From: Penaeus vannamei
Lineage: Eukaryota > Arthropoda > Malacostraca > Decapoda > Penaeidae
Assembly (NCBI RefSeq): GCF_042767895.1
Contig: NC_091590.1
Span: forward strand, 1,273,064-1,337,063
Length of the DNA stretch: 64,000 bases
Direction: 5' to 3'
A program made the position numbers and the translations under genes. Numbering within the stretch: position 1 is the stretch's first letter; every line of letters begins with the position of its first letter. The notes beneath the pieces were generated by a model. That model did no database searches and was not told the DNA's origin. It worked only from the letters and a program-made list of their open reading frames with translations. Below, in pieces: positions 10,968 to 22,185 of the stretch.

Positions 10968-11195
10968 ACATGGTAGAAAAGAAATTGAAGCAACAGTTTC
11001 AGAATCGTCCTCGACCTCCCTTCGTTTCCGTTTCCTGTCATCACCTGCCCCGTATTCCCGAGTGCTTCTCCCTCTTACACTGCTTCCTCTCCCTTTCCTC
11101 CTCAGACCAGAAGATGGAATCTAGGATTCCGAAATTGTCACTTTCTTCAACAAGTCTAGTTTGTGCATTGTGGGTTTTTCTACCACAGCATTAAC
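10968..11195. repeat. Inverted-repeat module upstream of PLE-A (unit 2)
   Basis: Same layout as 3430-3660: TGGTAGAAAA left end, polypyrimidine centre, right arm TCACTTTCTTCAACAAGTC...TTTCTACCA. Left arm shortened. Confidence 0.55.
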
Positions 11196-11220
11196 ACGGT
11201 AGAGTTTTTTCCCATTCATC

Positions 11221-11618
11221 ATGGACCCCACGATTAAAAAGAAATCTGTTCGACTCCTTCCCCGACTTGGTTCCTGCCTTTCGTGCTTTTGAGGATTTGC
11301 CATCGTCACAGCCAACGGCAGAATAAACGTCTTCCCGGTTCTTCACCACACACGTCCGCTCTCTCACCCAGAAACTCTCCAACCTCACCTCCCGTACTCC
11401 CTGGTCCTGTTTCTCCCTCACCGGTGCTGTTACCAACCTTTCCTTCCTATCCTTGACCCCTCACAAACAACTCTTTGGCTTCGTTCTTTCCTTTGCTCTA
11501 TGCTCTCCCCCTCTTACCTCCATTGACATTATTTCTTACTTCGACCATTTCATCTCCACCCATAGGAACTTTGCCTGATGTCTCCCTCCTTCGAGGGGTC
11601 TTCCTCCCGGCTCTCGGG
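11221..11618 (+). pseudogene. Penelope-like group A, 5' part, interrupted (copy 2)
   Basis: Starts ATGGACCCCACG. About 300 bases that other copies carry between GAATCAACGT and CCCGGTTCTTCACC are deleted at 11327. It stops at the TTAA where the piggyBac element inserted and resumes at 14874. Confidence 0.7.
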
Positions 11619-12127
11619 TTAAATGTAAATACGTATTTTTACCGGGCGTCGGCATGAGCCGACGATGATCTTCGACGGGTTCAGGACGGGACCGACCTGC
11701 CGTCGGCCATAGCCGACGGCGAAATTTTATCCTCGGCGTTCACATGGAGATGTGTTTCCCCCCCTCCCTATCCCCACTGCCGTACATGATAAGTTTTTTT
11801 TTTTTTTTTTTTTCCCCAACTGCAAATCACTAATCAGTGTGTTAGCAATAAGATCAGCTGTGGGGGGAGGGAGAGGGAAGACCTTGGGTAGGATGACCCA
11901 CGTTGACCAATGGCCAGGTGGGACGGAGAGGGAAGGGGGGAGGGAAGACCTCACCTTCCCCCCTTCCCCCCTCCCCATAGCCCCAACTGGCAAGACATCT
12001 TGTCAGGTGGGGCAAAAGGGGAAAGGGGGAGGGAAGACCTCTGGCTGGAGGGACCTACCACCACCCCTTCTTCCAGAGGTCTCACCTTCCCCCATCCCCC
12101 ATAGCCCCAACTGACAAGAGGTCACAT

Positions 12128-12194
12128 AATTGGTCAACGTGGGTCATTCTGATTGGTCAATGACCGTGAAGGCGAGAGCAGAAAGTGTATAAAT
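12128..12194 (+). promoter_or_regulatory. Putative piggyBac promoter (CCAAT boxes and TATA)
   Basis: Two ATTGG elements (12128 and 12154 area) stand upstream of TATAAAT at 12188-12194, about 70 bases before the candidate first codon at 12261. Layout is that of an RNA polymerase II promoter. Confidence 0.5.
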
Positions 12195-12260
12195 GCGGGG
12201 GAAGAGAGTAATTTCTTCATTCCAGGCCAGACTTTTGCCAATGCTGATAGCATATTGAAA

Positions 12261-14279
12261 ATGTCCCGCCAACTACGAACCCAACGCTACCGCTCGTCAA
12301 AGTAAGAAAAATGATGAATAATGCTAACATGGTTATTTGGGATAATGTATATACTTTTCTTTCTTCTTTTATGCCTTTTTACTTCTTTTTTGAGATTCTA
12401 ACTTGTTTTTCTATAAGTACTCGCATGCCGTAAGGAACCTTTACGACTCCGACCCTGACGACCCCAGACCTCAACTTCGGGAGAGGGCCCGAGACGGTTG
12501 AGGAATGCTCCGGAGTCTCACTTCTACCTCTATGAGACCGCGTCTGGTCGAGGAGAGATGAGGGAGGCTCTCGACTCCTCAGCCCAACCTGCCAACCCTG
12601 GACGATCCACCGCCATTCCCAACATCCCAGACTCCGACTGGGATATGGACGTTGACAACTGACGACGATGCCGACTACTCGCCGGAGGCAACGGAGAGCG
12701 ACGCCGACTGGGAGGAGTTTGATTACGTGTCGTCGCACGACACGTCCATCGACTCCGACGAGCCGTTGTCAGCCGTTGCACGTCGGTTTGCTATGAGGAA
12801 TGCTCCAGGGACTCTGGGTTTCGTCTGGAAGAAGAGGCCTTTCGTGCGCCGTCACCCCTTCCAGGGTGTCCCAGGGGTCGAAGAAGCATGCCTCCTGCAT
12901 GCCGACTTGACGGCAAGAGAGATCTTGGACTGCTTCCTGACACCGGAATTGTGGGACACTATGACGAGGGAGACCAACCGGTATGTGGAGGCCGGTCACC
13001 CCATCTTCACACATGAAGACTTGGGAGAATACGACTGTGGAAGAGCTGCAGTCATTCATTGGCCTCCGCCTGCTCATGGGCCTGCAGCCGTGACCACATT
13101 CGCGGTATTATTGGTTGAAGAACCGGTTGCTCTCCTCGTCTGTGTTCCCTAAAACGATGACCAGGGATAGGTTTGATTCATTGCAAAGTCGGCTTCACTT
13201 CTCGGACAACGAGGACCCCCGTGCCGACACCGACCGTCTGTGGAAGCTGCGACCGGTGTTGGATATACTCGATACGACGTTCAAGACGGTCTATATCCCT
13301 GACAGGAAAATCGTGGTTGATGAGTGGCTGTGAGCGTTCAGGGGAGGTCACCACGCGATTTAGTTCAACCCGACGAAGAGGGCGCGGTTCGGGATGAAGG
13401 TACATCGCCTGTGCGAGAGTGATGGTGCTGGTGCTGGCTATACTAGTGCCTTCAATGTGTACATAGGCCAGGACCGCGGCGACGTACCTGCCAGCATGGA
13501 GGCCGTGACCGACCTCATGAACCGCACCTGCTTCTTCGAGAAGGGTTACGAACTGTACTTGGACAACAGGTACAGCTCCCCGGAACTTTTTCATTACCTG
13601 TCATCAAGGAAGACGAACGTCGTGGGAACAGTTCGGCTGAACCGCAAGTTCATGCCGAAGGACCTCAAGGTGAGCGCCCGTGGCGACGTCGACTACCGGA
13701 TTTCGGCGACGGGGATGTCTTGGATGGATCGGAAGCAGGTGCATATGCTTTCTACCATCCACGGCCCAGACATGGTTGACCTGCCCCCGAACCGCTGTGG
13801 CATAGTCCGGACGAAGCCCCAAGTCGTCGTTGACTACAACGTGGGGAAGAAGGGGGTAGACCTAGCCGATCAGTTGGCCGCGTCGTACTCTACCACCAGA
13901 AGAACTAACAAGTGGTACCAGAATTGTTTTACCACTTGCTCGACATGGCGGTGGTGAATGCTTACGTGGTTCACAGGGCGTTGGGTGGCACCCTGACCCA
14001 GCTTGAGTTCCGCCTGGAGCTCATAGCTAACTTCCTTGATCAACCTCCACCCTACGGGAGAAGGGGTGGCCTTCGGACGCCTCCGGCTGCCACCTCCTCG
14101 CCGCCGGAACGCCCCACGTCAGCAGCAGCGCCAGCAGGTACCACAGGGCCACGTCCTGGCTTTCAATCCACTGCCGAGTGAGCCGCAACATGAGGAAGGA
14201 GACGCGCTATAGGTGTGGCAGGTGTGATGTCTCACTGTGCCCTGGAGATTGCTTCAATCTATGGCACAGCCCCCTGTAG
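12261..14279 (+). pseudogene. piggyBac transposase, broken
   Basis: Candidate first exon 12261-12301 (MSRQLRTQRYRSS) precedes GTAAGA; a possible acceptor CTATAAG lies at 12411. The body shows the acidic N-terminus (DADYSPEATESDADWEEFDY), then PGVEEACLLHADLTAREIL, ETNRYVEAGHP, MTRDRFDSLQSRLHFSDN, VVDEWL (first catalytic Asp), YLDNRYSSPELFHYL (second) and YNVGKKGVDLADQ (third). The C-terminal Cys-rich finger survives as RYRCGRCDVSLCPGDCF before TAG at 14277. Frame changes near 13050, 13080, 13385 and 13920 and a TGA after VVDEWL make it inactive. Bases are much more GC-rich than its surroundings. Confidence 0.85.
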
Positions 14280-14394
14280 CGAGGATGCGGCATCACTCAC
14301 CTCTCCGATAGCAGCAGGCTATCGTTTTCGAAACAGCGTAGGAAGATCCAGGACGCCACATCCAGTGGCAAAAGGAAGATCCATGACGCTGCCT

Positions 14395-14515
14395 CCAGCA
14401 GCAGGACCCCTCATGCCGCTTCCAGCAGCAGAAGGACCTCTCACGCCGCCAACAGCAGCAGAAGGACCTCTCACGCCGCCAACAGCAGCAGAAGGATCTC
14501 TCACGCTACCTTTAG
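14395..14515. repeat. 30-bp tandem repeat at piggyBac 3' side
   Basis: Four to five imperfect units of CAGCAGCAGAAGGACCTCTC plus ACGCCGCCAA, downstream of the transposase stop. Not recognised elsewhere in the window. Confidence 0.7.
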
Positions 14516-14873
14516 TAGCAACAGGCTACCTCTGCCCCTTCCAATAGTAGTTCAAAAAAACGAAAACAAACAAAAATCTATTGTTTCCATCTCCATATTC
14601 CATAGTCTGAAACCATGAGTTTTGACAAGCTATAAAGCCATAATTGATGTTCATATCTTTCAGAGAAACATTATTTTCAAGAATATGAACTCTGAATTAC
14701 AAGATGAACATAAAAAATTACTAAAAAACAAAGCCAGTTTGCATCCACACTTCTCCAAAGTTGTCCTTTTGAACAATAACAATAACAGAATTACAATAAC
14801 AAAATAATTTCTGAAATTATTCTGAAATGCATGGACAAAATGACCTGAAAACAGCCGCTCTGCGTGAGCTAAA

Positions 14874-15060
14874 TCCTTCACCCCAACCCTTCCATTCCCA
14901 GGCGTTACCGACAGGCCCTTCACAGCCTGCTCAGGGAGGATGTCACCATTTTGCCTTCTGACAGGCCTAGGACCTGTTAGATGACGCCTCCACCTATGCC
15001 CCCCTGACCAGTGACCCCTGGGAATGTATTGCTGCTACCTTCCACCATCGTCTGAAAGAG
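14874..15060 (+). pseudogene. Penelope-like group A, continuation (copy 2)
   Basis: Resumes at TCCTTCACCCCAACCC after the piggyBac insertion, passes VTILPSD and ends at the standard CGTCTGAAAGAGTT junction with PolB. Confidence 0.7.
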
Positions 15061-16020
15061 TTGATGGACAAGACCGATGGAGGGGAGAGATGTATAACAG
15101 CACAAAGCCTGTGCCTACAGCTGTATCATAATAGACAGACAAGGCGCAGAAGATAGTTTTATATATCAAGGTGCTCACGCTACCACGCATTTTGTTGAGA
15201 ATCTGTAACAAATGGGTGGACACACAGAAGCTTTTAAGAAGACCAAAAGTGTGAGCTGTGCAACCAAATATTCCCCACAAAAACACAGACACCACGACCA
15301 TACTAAAAGATCGGATGAACTATATTGATGTCTATTACACTCGCTGTAACCTCCAGATGAAAAATCATCGCACAACAATCCCCTGTCTGGCTCAATCACT
15401 TACCTCGGACCGATTCTGAAAGAAATGCAAGCTAACACAAAACTAAACATCTTTGTGAAACAGGGGCTTCGATATTACTCTGTGGAACTAAACAACCTGA
15501 AATTCCTCGATAGCTTGGCTTTTATGAACACAGGTCTGAGCTCTCTCGCCAAAACTCATAAGGAAAGCAACCACTCACTCAGGTACTCCAAACATATCTT
15601 GCACCATTTGTCAGACGAAGCCCAGTCATTGCTAACGGGAAAGGGTGTTTTTCTGTGCGAGTTCTTGGATGACCTGAAAAAGCTCAAAGACACCAGCCTC
15701 CCTCCCAACGAAAAGATTTATAGCTCCCTCACAGGTGAGACGGTTACGGAGGAGTATGCTCCTTCACTAAGTCTCGAATGCAGCCGGGTGTCGTACTTTA
15801 GGTGATTATTTAGAGTGCTACCTGAGGACGGATGTGGGTTTGCTAGCCGATGTGATTATGAAGTGGAGGTCTATGCTTGCTGAAAAGTACAATCTGGATC
15901 TAGTTAACTATGACAGCCTTCCCGGGTATGCAAATTCCTAAAAATGACAAAAACAAACCTTGAGCTTATATCCGATCCAGAATTAGCTCTCAAAACTGAG
16001 CAATCTGTGAGAGGACTGAC
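15061..16020 (+). pseudogene. Polinton-like PolB, N-terminal fragment (copy 2)
   Basis: Covers the exonuclease region (VKQGLRYYSVELNNLKFLD, open 15425-15805), then frameshifts (SRVSYFR-stop) and continues as DYLECYLRTDVGLLADV. A 7-base deletion at PGYAN is shared with copy 3. It is cut at GGACTGACGA before the palm and joined to a PLE-B remnant, with GACG microhomology. Confidence 0.75.
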
Positions 16021-16198
16021 GACCGTCACCACAAGACTTACAACGCCATGGTGGTTCATGAAGATGAAGCTGGACATCTACCGAACTGGTAGTTGAAGTT
16101 ATCCATGAAGGATTGAACAAACAAAAGTGGTCATGGAAACTGCATACATCGCGACAGAGAATAATATAGACACCGCAGTGGGCAGATTTGTGCTATAC
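16021..16198 (+). pseudogene. PLE-B endonuclease C-terminal remnant
   Basis: Matches the RADVRHHRTSNNMVVHVDE to CIHCDR region of intact PLE-B, with several stops. Duplicated at 28446-28622. Confidence 0.6.
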
Positions 16199-16222
16199 AC
16201 CACTCATCTCACGATGAGTGGT
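16199..16222. repeat. Perfect 10-bp stem-loop
   Basis: ACCACTCATC, loop TCAC, GATGAGTGGT. An identical hairpin lies at 28623-28646 in the paired segment. Confidence 0.85.
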
Positions 16223-16305
16223 GGGTGGATTGCCCCCTCTCCAGGATTTTTTTCCCCACAAGATGCAGAGTGTCAAGAATCGACGTTGTTTCCTGATGGA
16301 CTGCT

Positions 16306-16352
16306 TGGCTGAGTAAACGTTGCCACCTTCAGCTCCGAGCCAGTTCAAATCC
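16306..16352 (+). other. tRNA-like A/B box pair (possible SINE head)
   Basis: TGGCTGAGTAAA (16306-16317) resembles a polymerase III A box and GTTCAAATCC (16343-16352) is a good B box, 25 bases apart. No cloverleaf could be folded by eye, and no SINE tail was recognised. Repeated at 28731-28777. Could be chance. Confidence 0.25.
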
Positions 16353-16359
16353 GGCAAGC

Positions 16360-16745
16360 CCTGATGGAGCTTGGGTCTTCCTTCTGGAGGCCATTGGGAC
16401 CCTGCAACATCGACTCTACGACCTCCGGAACGAGCTCGAGGCCGAACACCTTCCCCATGGGCTGGTCCTTCAATTACAACAGGGAGATCAAGCTCAACAA
16501 GTCAAACATAAGGAGAAATTACACTATATGCAGAAAGAGCAGAAGGCGGAATTCTTTTATGAAACTAAACCTCAGAAAGAAGGCAAACATACTTATAAGA
16601 CCAGACTCTGCGGCATTTTCTAATTTTCTTATATTGCCACCACGTAACGTTTCCCATGTGATTAGCAGATACTTCAGCAACAGTGAAAATCGCCAGCACA
16701 TCCGGTGAAAAGATACATGACATAATACGAGACAGGAAGCAGCCG
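16360..16745 (+). pseudogene. PLE-B-like fragments (N-terminal coil and post-RT region)
   Basis: One frame reads LVLQLQQGDQAQQVKHKEKL, which is close to the start of the reverse transcriptase copy at 57053. It then joins the later region LNLRKKANILIRPDSAAFSN and FLILPPRNVSHVISRYFSNS. The RT core between them is missing. It stops abruptly at AAACAATC, before unrelated DNA. Confidence 0.6.
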
Positions 16746-16746
16746 A

Positions 16747-17405
16747 AAAACAATCGACAGTATCTGGCAATGAGTAAGAGCAGAGTCGTCGGTTTGATCA
16801 CTGACATTAAGTGCTAAAATTTCGTGTCCAAAGTGATCTGTGATAGTGTTACATAGGAGAAAAAATCGTGAATGTACAGAGCATATAATCCAACCAAAAT
16901 AGAAATAATAATTCATCTGATAACCTCACAAGTTTATAAAATGTATTATCGGACCTTACGTACGCGGGCCTTTTAAACGAACAGGAGTGCCAGAAAGTGC
17001 CAACTAGGAATACTAGGACTCATTACAGTGTTAGATTTCATAAGTTCAACGAGAGTTCAATATTCAGAATCAGTGAAAATTAAAAAAAATAATCTCAGGA
17101 AAAGTATACCAAAATACGAAAGCATTAGGAAATGATAAGCAACACCTGTGCCACAGGTCGCCGAGTAACAGTGCCAACCGCGCGGGCATTTCAGTTTCCA
17201 CTCAAGTAGATTTGCAAAGGAACAGTCAACGGCCAGTATGTAAGTACAGTACACATCACAGAATCAGGTAGGTTTAAAAATGGTTCCCATAAAGCGTAAA
17301 GTATCATCTGCCATTCGACAGAAGAAACGCCTGATAAATCAAGTAATAATAAAGCGTAATTCAAGCTTTGGCACCTCAGATGAGCGCCAGACGCCGACCC
17401 CATGA
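16747..17405. other. Unrecognised unique-looking DNA, duplicated at 31135-31790
   Basis: No gene is recognised. The sequence is nearly identical in the second segment of the large duplication, including AACAGGAGTGCCAGAAAGTGC. It holds only short open frames on both strands. Confidence 0.6.
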
Positions 17406-17639
17406 CCTGTGGTCAGCCGAGGCCGCACCCCGTTAGGCTTAACAACAGCTGAGGAATGCGACGCCGCTCCGAAAAATTGCCAGATACAAAATCACCCTTA
17501 TAACTCCCTTTATCCCAAACCCCATCCTTACCCCCTCCAATACCATCCTAAATCCTCCCACACCACCCGCATCCTTCCCTCAATTCCTCTGCTGCAACAC
17601 TACAATTTAAGGACATTATATTGCATGGGCTCATTATAA

Positions 17640-18600
17640 TGGAGTGCGTGTGTGCGCCCATGCAAACACTGTTCATACGTTCGTGCGCGAGTATGAGCGC
17701 GTAGGCACGAAAGTGCGCAGGTGCATATGCGCGCATGTACGTGCGTATACATGTGTACAGGTTCATACGAGTGTAGGCGAGTTTAAATCCATGTGCGGAT
17801 ACATAGGTACGTATGCTTCTGTTTGTCTAAGTATGTCTAAAAGCTTCCATATAGCTTTGTGATAGAGTACAATATGTATGGGTATGCGCCGTGCTTGTAC
17901 ATGGGTTTAAAGGCGTAGATATGCAAATTTGTACATATGGTGTATATATTCACGTGTGAATGTGTACATATATACACGTGTATATATGCATGTATGTATG
18001 TGTATGTGCATATAGGTATATATATGCGAGTATATGTGTAGGTATAGGTAGACATATGTAGGTATGGGTATGTGTGTGTATATGTATAGGTATACGTATA
18101 TGTGTGTGTATGCAGGACGTAGGAAGGTGGATAAATAAATAAGTATATGTATATATGTATGTACGTGTGTATGTGAGTAGAGGTAGTTTTATGTAAAGCA
18201 AGTACATGTGTATACACATGTGCGTGAGCACATGCAGGGATAGATATATGCGTACGTATAGTGATATGTAGGTTTGCGAGGTATGCATAAAGGGGTGTTT
18301 ACATATACACGGGTGAGTACACTCATGTATACTCACTCACTTATCAGTAACATATAAAAAGCACATAAAGGGACAGGCGATGTAAACATAGGACTAGGGC
18401 AGACTATGATGGACATGTGTGTAGTCATTTATAACATTGGAATACGTATCCATATCCATAAGCATAGAAACAAGAATAAAGGTGTGTGCTTGCATATGCA
18501 TATGCGTGGGAACGAGCATATGCGTAGTACTGAGAGCATGTGCGGGAATAAATATGTCTGCATCAGGTGCACATACGCACAAGTGAAGCTAACAAATAAA
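17640..18600. repeat. TG/TA-rich low-complexity tract
   Basis: About 1 kb of degenerate alternating purine-pyrimidine sequence (TGTATATG-type). The apparent His/Tyr/Thr-rich reading frames on the reverse strand are products of this composition. The paired tract at 32004-33060 has diverged by many small indels. Confidence 0.8.
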
Positions 18601-18639
18601 ATAATATCACACATATATGCACTTCTGATACTTTAAGCC

Positions 18640-20317
18640 CAGCTCACGGGAGTATACCCTGGTGTAGTGAGCGGGCCGTGCAGTGCCGCTCTTAAGTCCA
18701 CACCAGGTACGACCAAACCTGCTGGGGGGACTTATCAATGGCATTCCGGCTAAATTACTCCCCTCCCACCAAGATACACCTAAGCCAGTAGGTGGGAGGT
18801 AAATCGGCTGTTCACCTCCCAATATAAAATCCATGAACATACAAAGAAAAGGCCCTCATTCCCCGGAGGCGAAGGAGCCCCTGGTTACGGCGGCGATCAG
18901 GATCGCTCCGGAGCAGAGGGTGCTAAAAATAATCGGGTAAAGACAGGCCGCCCCACGTTGATGAACCTTTGCACATACAATATAAGGACCATGAGAACTG
19001 AATCCGATTTACTTGCTTTACTGGAGGAATCTTCCATTAAATGGAATGTAGTAGGACTCTGCGAAGTTAGAAGACTAGGCGAAGAGCAGAAGTTAATAAA
19101 TGATGGACACGTGCTATATTGGAGAGGAAAACCTCAGGGTAGCAAACAGGAATTAGGGGTAGGGTTCTTAATACACAAACTCATAGAAAAGAACATCGTA
19201 GAACTCTATAGTATAAGTAATAAAACTAAACAATAGATACAACTTAAAAATTATTAAAGTATGCTCCAACCTGCAGCCACAGTGAACATCTTCATAGAAG
19301 CTCTCTATTTCTTCATCATTTAGCCAGCAAGAGAATAAAAACCCATTTCACAATAATTATGGGCGATTTTAATGCCAAAATAGGTAAAAAGACAGAGGGA
19401 GAAACCGCACAACGAGACGGGACAAATGCTAGTTGACTTTGCGGAGGCTCGATTACTCAATATCATGAATACATTCTTCGAAAAAAGATTAGAACGGAAG
19501 TGGACATGGAAGTCGCCTTCTGACGTCAAAAACGAAACTGACTTCATAATTTCAAATAGGCACGATATAATAAAAAATGTAGAAGTTATCAATAAAGTAA
19601 ATGTTGGCAGCGACCATAGAATGGTGAGAGGCGAAATTAAAATACACCTCAGAAGGGAAAGGAACAAACTAATACGTAAACCACAGCCAAGCTTAGCTAA
19701 CTTGAAGATCAGATCAACAGAATTTAGCCTAAACATCCAAAACAGATATTCACTCCTCCGCGACGAAGATCTCAACATTGACCAAATTAATAAACAGTTC
19801 AATGACATACTAAAGGAAGCTGCACTCGAAGTAGGCGGCAAGAACAAGCAAAGCTCCAGCAAGCTCTCGGTAGAAACTAAACAGCTCATGCAAAAACGTA
19901 GGGCCATGAAAGTATCGTCAAACAGGGACAAGATAGAATTAGTTGAACTAACAAAGACCATAAATAAAAAGAAGAGGGAAGATGTACGGAAATTCAATAC
20001 TCAAATAATAAATGAAGCAGTGATTTCAGGTACCAACATGAAAGCAACTAACTAGGAATAGGGAGAAATCAAATGTATGCAATTAAGAAACCAGACGGAG
20101 AAGTAACACATAACAAGAATGAAATCAAAGTAGTGGAAGACTTTTACAGGAATCTATACAACTCAAACGAACAGCCACAAATAGAAGCAAACGGTCGTCG
20201 AGCCTGCTCGAGATCTTCAATTCTTTCTTCCCCGACGATCTTCTTGAGAAGATCGTCGATGAAACGAATCGGTAAGCATCTGCCATTGTTTCTTGTGTTC
20301 TCATTGGAAAGTGTGGT
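18640..20317 (+). pseudogene. RTE-type non-LTR element, 5' UTR, EN and linker (copy 4)
   Basis: The 5' region (CCCGGAGGCGAAGGAGCCCC) leads to MNLCTYNIRTMRTESDLL at 18958, the start of the APE-type endonuclease, with the conserved Glu in LCEVRR. The frame is lost near 19215, and a 36-base inversion lies at 19283-19318. GDFNAKIG (about 19362) and SDHRMV (about 19610) remain, and the linker is open 19426-20055. A short deletion at KATN ends the long frame. No RT domain. This is one of two copies that keep the 5' end. Confidence 0.8.
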
Positions 20318-21086
20318 TCCTAGAGACTGAAATTACCTGTGCAATTCTTTCATAAAACACAAATACCCCAAAGGTCTCCTGCTGAACCTCAGAAAAAAGA
20401 CGAAGAACGAATATACAAGATCCAACCCTGCAATACCTTCTAATTTTCTCGTATTACCTCCATGTAATCTCTCCCAGACGATCAGCAAATACTTTGACAA
20501 TACAATGACCATCGCCAGCACATCTGGGGAAAAGATACATGACCTAATACAAGAAAAGAAAACCGAAAGGCAACCCCAACGGTGCGGTATATCGCATACC
20601 CCGCAGCAGTTGCGATAAGGCATACTATGGTGAAACGGGACGGGGTTTCAACACCAGGATCAACGAACATCGAGCCGACGTCCGTCACCATAGAACTTCC
20701 AACAACATGGTGGTTCATGTAGATAAAGTTGGACATCTACCGAACTGGAAAGAAGCTGAAATAATCCATGAAGGATTAAGCAAATACAAAAAGGAAGGTC
20801 ATAGAAGCTGCATACATTGCGACAGAAAAATATGAACACTGCATCGGGTAGATTCATACTTTCCAAGATCGCGGCAGCAATTATGAGTACAACGAGAGCG
20901 AGGTCACGGTCATCAGGTGATTCATCAGCTCCTATGTAATATAAATATGCTGTGTATTCTCCCAAATGTATGTATTTCTGATTAAGATAATCGAAACCGG
21001 TAAAATACATTTCTTGTATTGTGAAGATATTCGTTCATAGCTTTCCACACGTGTCAACATGAATACGGTTCATACTGACAAAGATA
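20318..21086 (+). pseudogene. Penelope-like element group B, GIY-YIG part (copy 4)
   Basis: Same junctions as copies 1-3. It shares the AAAACCGAAAGGC lesion with copies 2, 6 and 7, which moves the endonuclease out of frame. The C-terminus KEGHRSCIHCDRKI is intact locally. Confidence 0.75.
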
Positions 21087-21110
21087 AGATTTTTGTATAG
21101 AAACTTTAGA

Positions 21111-21182
21111 ATGCCTCGGTGTAAGCCTGATTTTGTAAAAATTCACTTAGTAAAGGGGAATGTGAGCGAGTTTTGATGGTAG
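21111..21182 (+). pseudogene. Cys4 micro-ORF, frameshifted variant (copy 4)
   Basis: ATGCCTCGGTGTAAG opens a 21-codon frame (MPRCKPDFVKIHLVKGNVSE) that differs from the Cys4 frame after the first Cys, due to indels. The same variant is seen at 24462 and 35587. Confidence 0.5.
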
Positions 21183-21521
21183 GTAATTAACAGACCCTAC
21201 CCCCCCCTCCTCCTCTCCTCTATACATTTTCGGAGTCGGGAATGGTGGAAGGAACTACTGAATCTCTGATCATGTCGTAAAAAGGGCGGTCGAATCTGAA
21301 GGGCGACTTTCTCAAGCATACCAAGATAAGACTACATTTACTAAGGGTATCTCGCTTCCAGGTAAATTTCTATGAGTTAATCGTATAAAAACTTGTTTGG
21401 CTTTCATTATGAATATGAACATTTCTGATATTGTGTGTTTTTAAATGTTGATGGGGAATCAATCAGTATTATTTATTCAAAGGTGTTACTGTTCGAAGTA
21501 CGATTGCCATTTTTCATTGGG

Positions 21522-21790
21522 ATGGATCTTTGAACGAATTCAACCTTAGCAAAGATGAGTATCTGAAGCCTTGAATTTTATCAGACATACGTACTTTAAT
21601 TTGTGTACTGCTGCCATTTTAAATCCCGGTGTGTTAATGTGTTTCTCTTTGTTACAGCTTTTGAGGATGCATGTGCGTGTGTGTTACATTATTTAATATG
21701 AATGTATTATTGATATTTTTCTTGTTTGCGAATACAAATCAAGAAATTGCGTTCAACGAATTTTATAATCCTTTCATTGAATTCTATGCT
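21522..21790 (+). pseudogene. FW-tail gene remnant with internal deletion (unit 3)
   Basis: Exon 1 (ATGGATCTTTGA) and a full-length intron ending TTGTTACAG (21658) are present. The exon breaks off after CTTTTGAGG and joins the 3' UTR of the second paralogue (ATGTATTATTGATATTTTTC), so nearly all coding sequence is deleted. The same junction occurs at 45015. Confidence 0.65.
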
Positions 21791-21904
21791 TATAAACGAG
21801 GTGTTTTTTGATGATGAGGAACAAGCAGTAAATGTTTGATTAATTAGTGTTGTACCTGACTGCAGAGGATGACATTATTGAGAGGTTTTGAGTTACATGT
21901 TCTG

Positions 21905-22165
21905 ACATGGTAGAAAAACCCACAATGCACAAATTAGATTTATGAAAGAGTGAAGCAACAGTTTCAGAATCGTCCTCGACCTCCCTTCGTTTCCGTTTCC
22001 TGTCATCACCTGCCCCGTATTCTCGAGTGCTTCTTCTCCCTCTTACACTGCTTCCTCTCCTTTTCCTCCTCAGACCAGAAGATGGAATCGAGGATTCCAA
22101 AATTATCACTTTCTTCAACAAGTCTAGTTTGTGCATTGTGGGTTTTTCTACCACAGCATTAACAC
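21905..22165. repeat. Inverted-repeat module upstream of PLE-A (unit 3)
   Basis: The longer left arm is preserved (TGGTAGAAAAACCCACAATG) and is complementary to the right arm at 22110-22155 (CATTGTGGGTTTTTCTACCA). The polypyrimidine centre lies between. Confidence 0.7.
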
Positions 22166-22185
22166 AGAGTTTTTTCCCATTCATC

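Larger units (their letters stand above)
11619..14873 (+). mobile_element. piggyBac-superfamily DNA transposon inserted in PLE-A
   Basis: The uninterrupted copies read CTCTCGGGTTAATCCTTCACC. Here TTAA (11619-11622) is followed by 3.25 kb of foreign sequence, and the PLE-A text resumes after TAAA (14870-14873), a one-base decay of the second TTAA. TTAA duplication is the piggyBac hallmark. The interior carries a promoter, a broken piggyBac transposase and GC-rich stem-loops near the left end (CGTCGGCATGAGCCGACG; GCCGTCGGCCATAGCCGACGGC). I did not find convincing terminal inverted repeats. Confidence 0.8.

Noticed and set aside
16306..16352. A true tRNA gene
   Set aside because: Only A-box and B-box-like strings; no acceptor stem or anticodon arm pairs by eye.
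17837..18582. Reverse-strand Tyr/Thr/His-rich frames
   Set aside because: Produced by the TG/TA-rich low-complexity tract; the paired tract at 32.4 kb does not conserve them.
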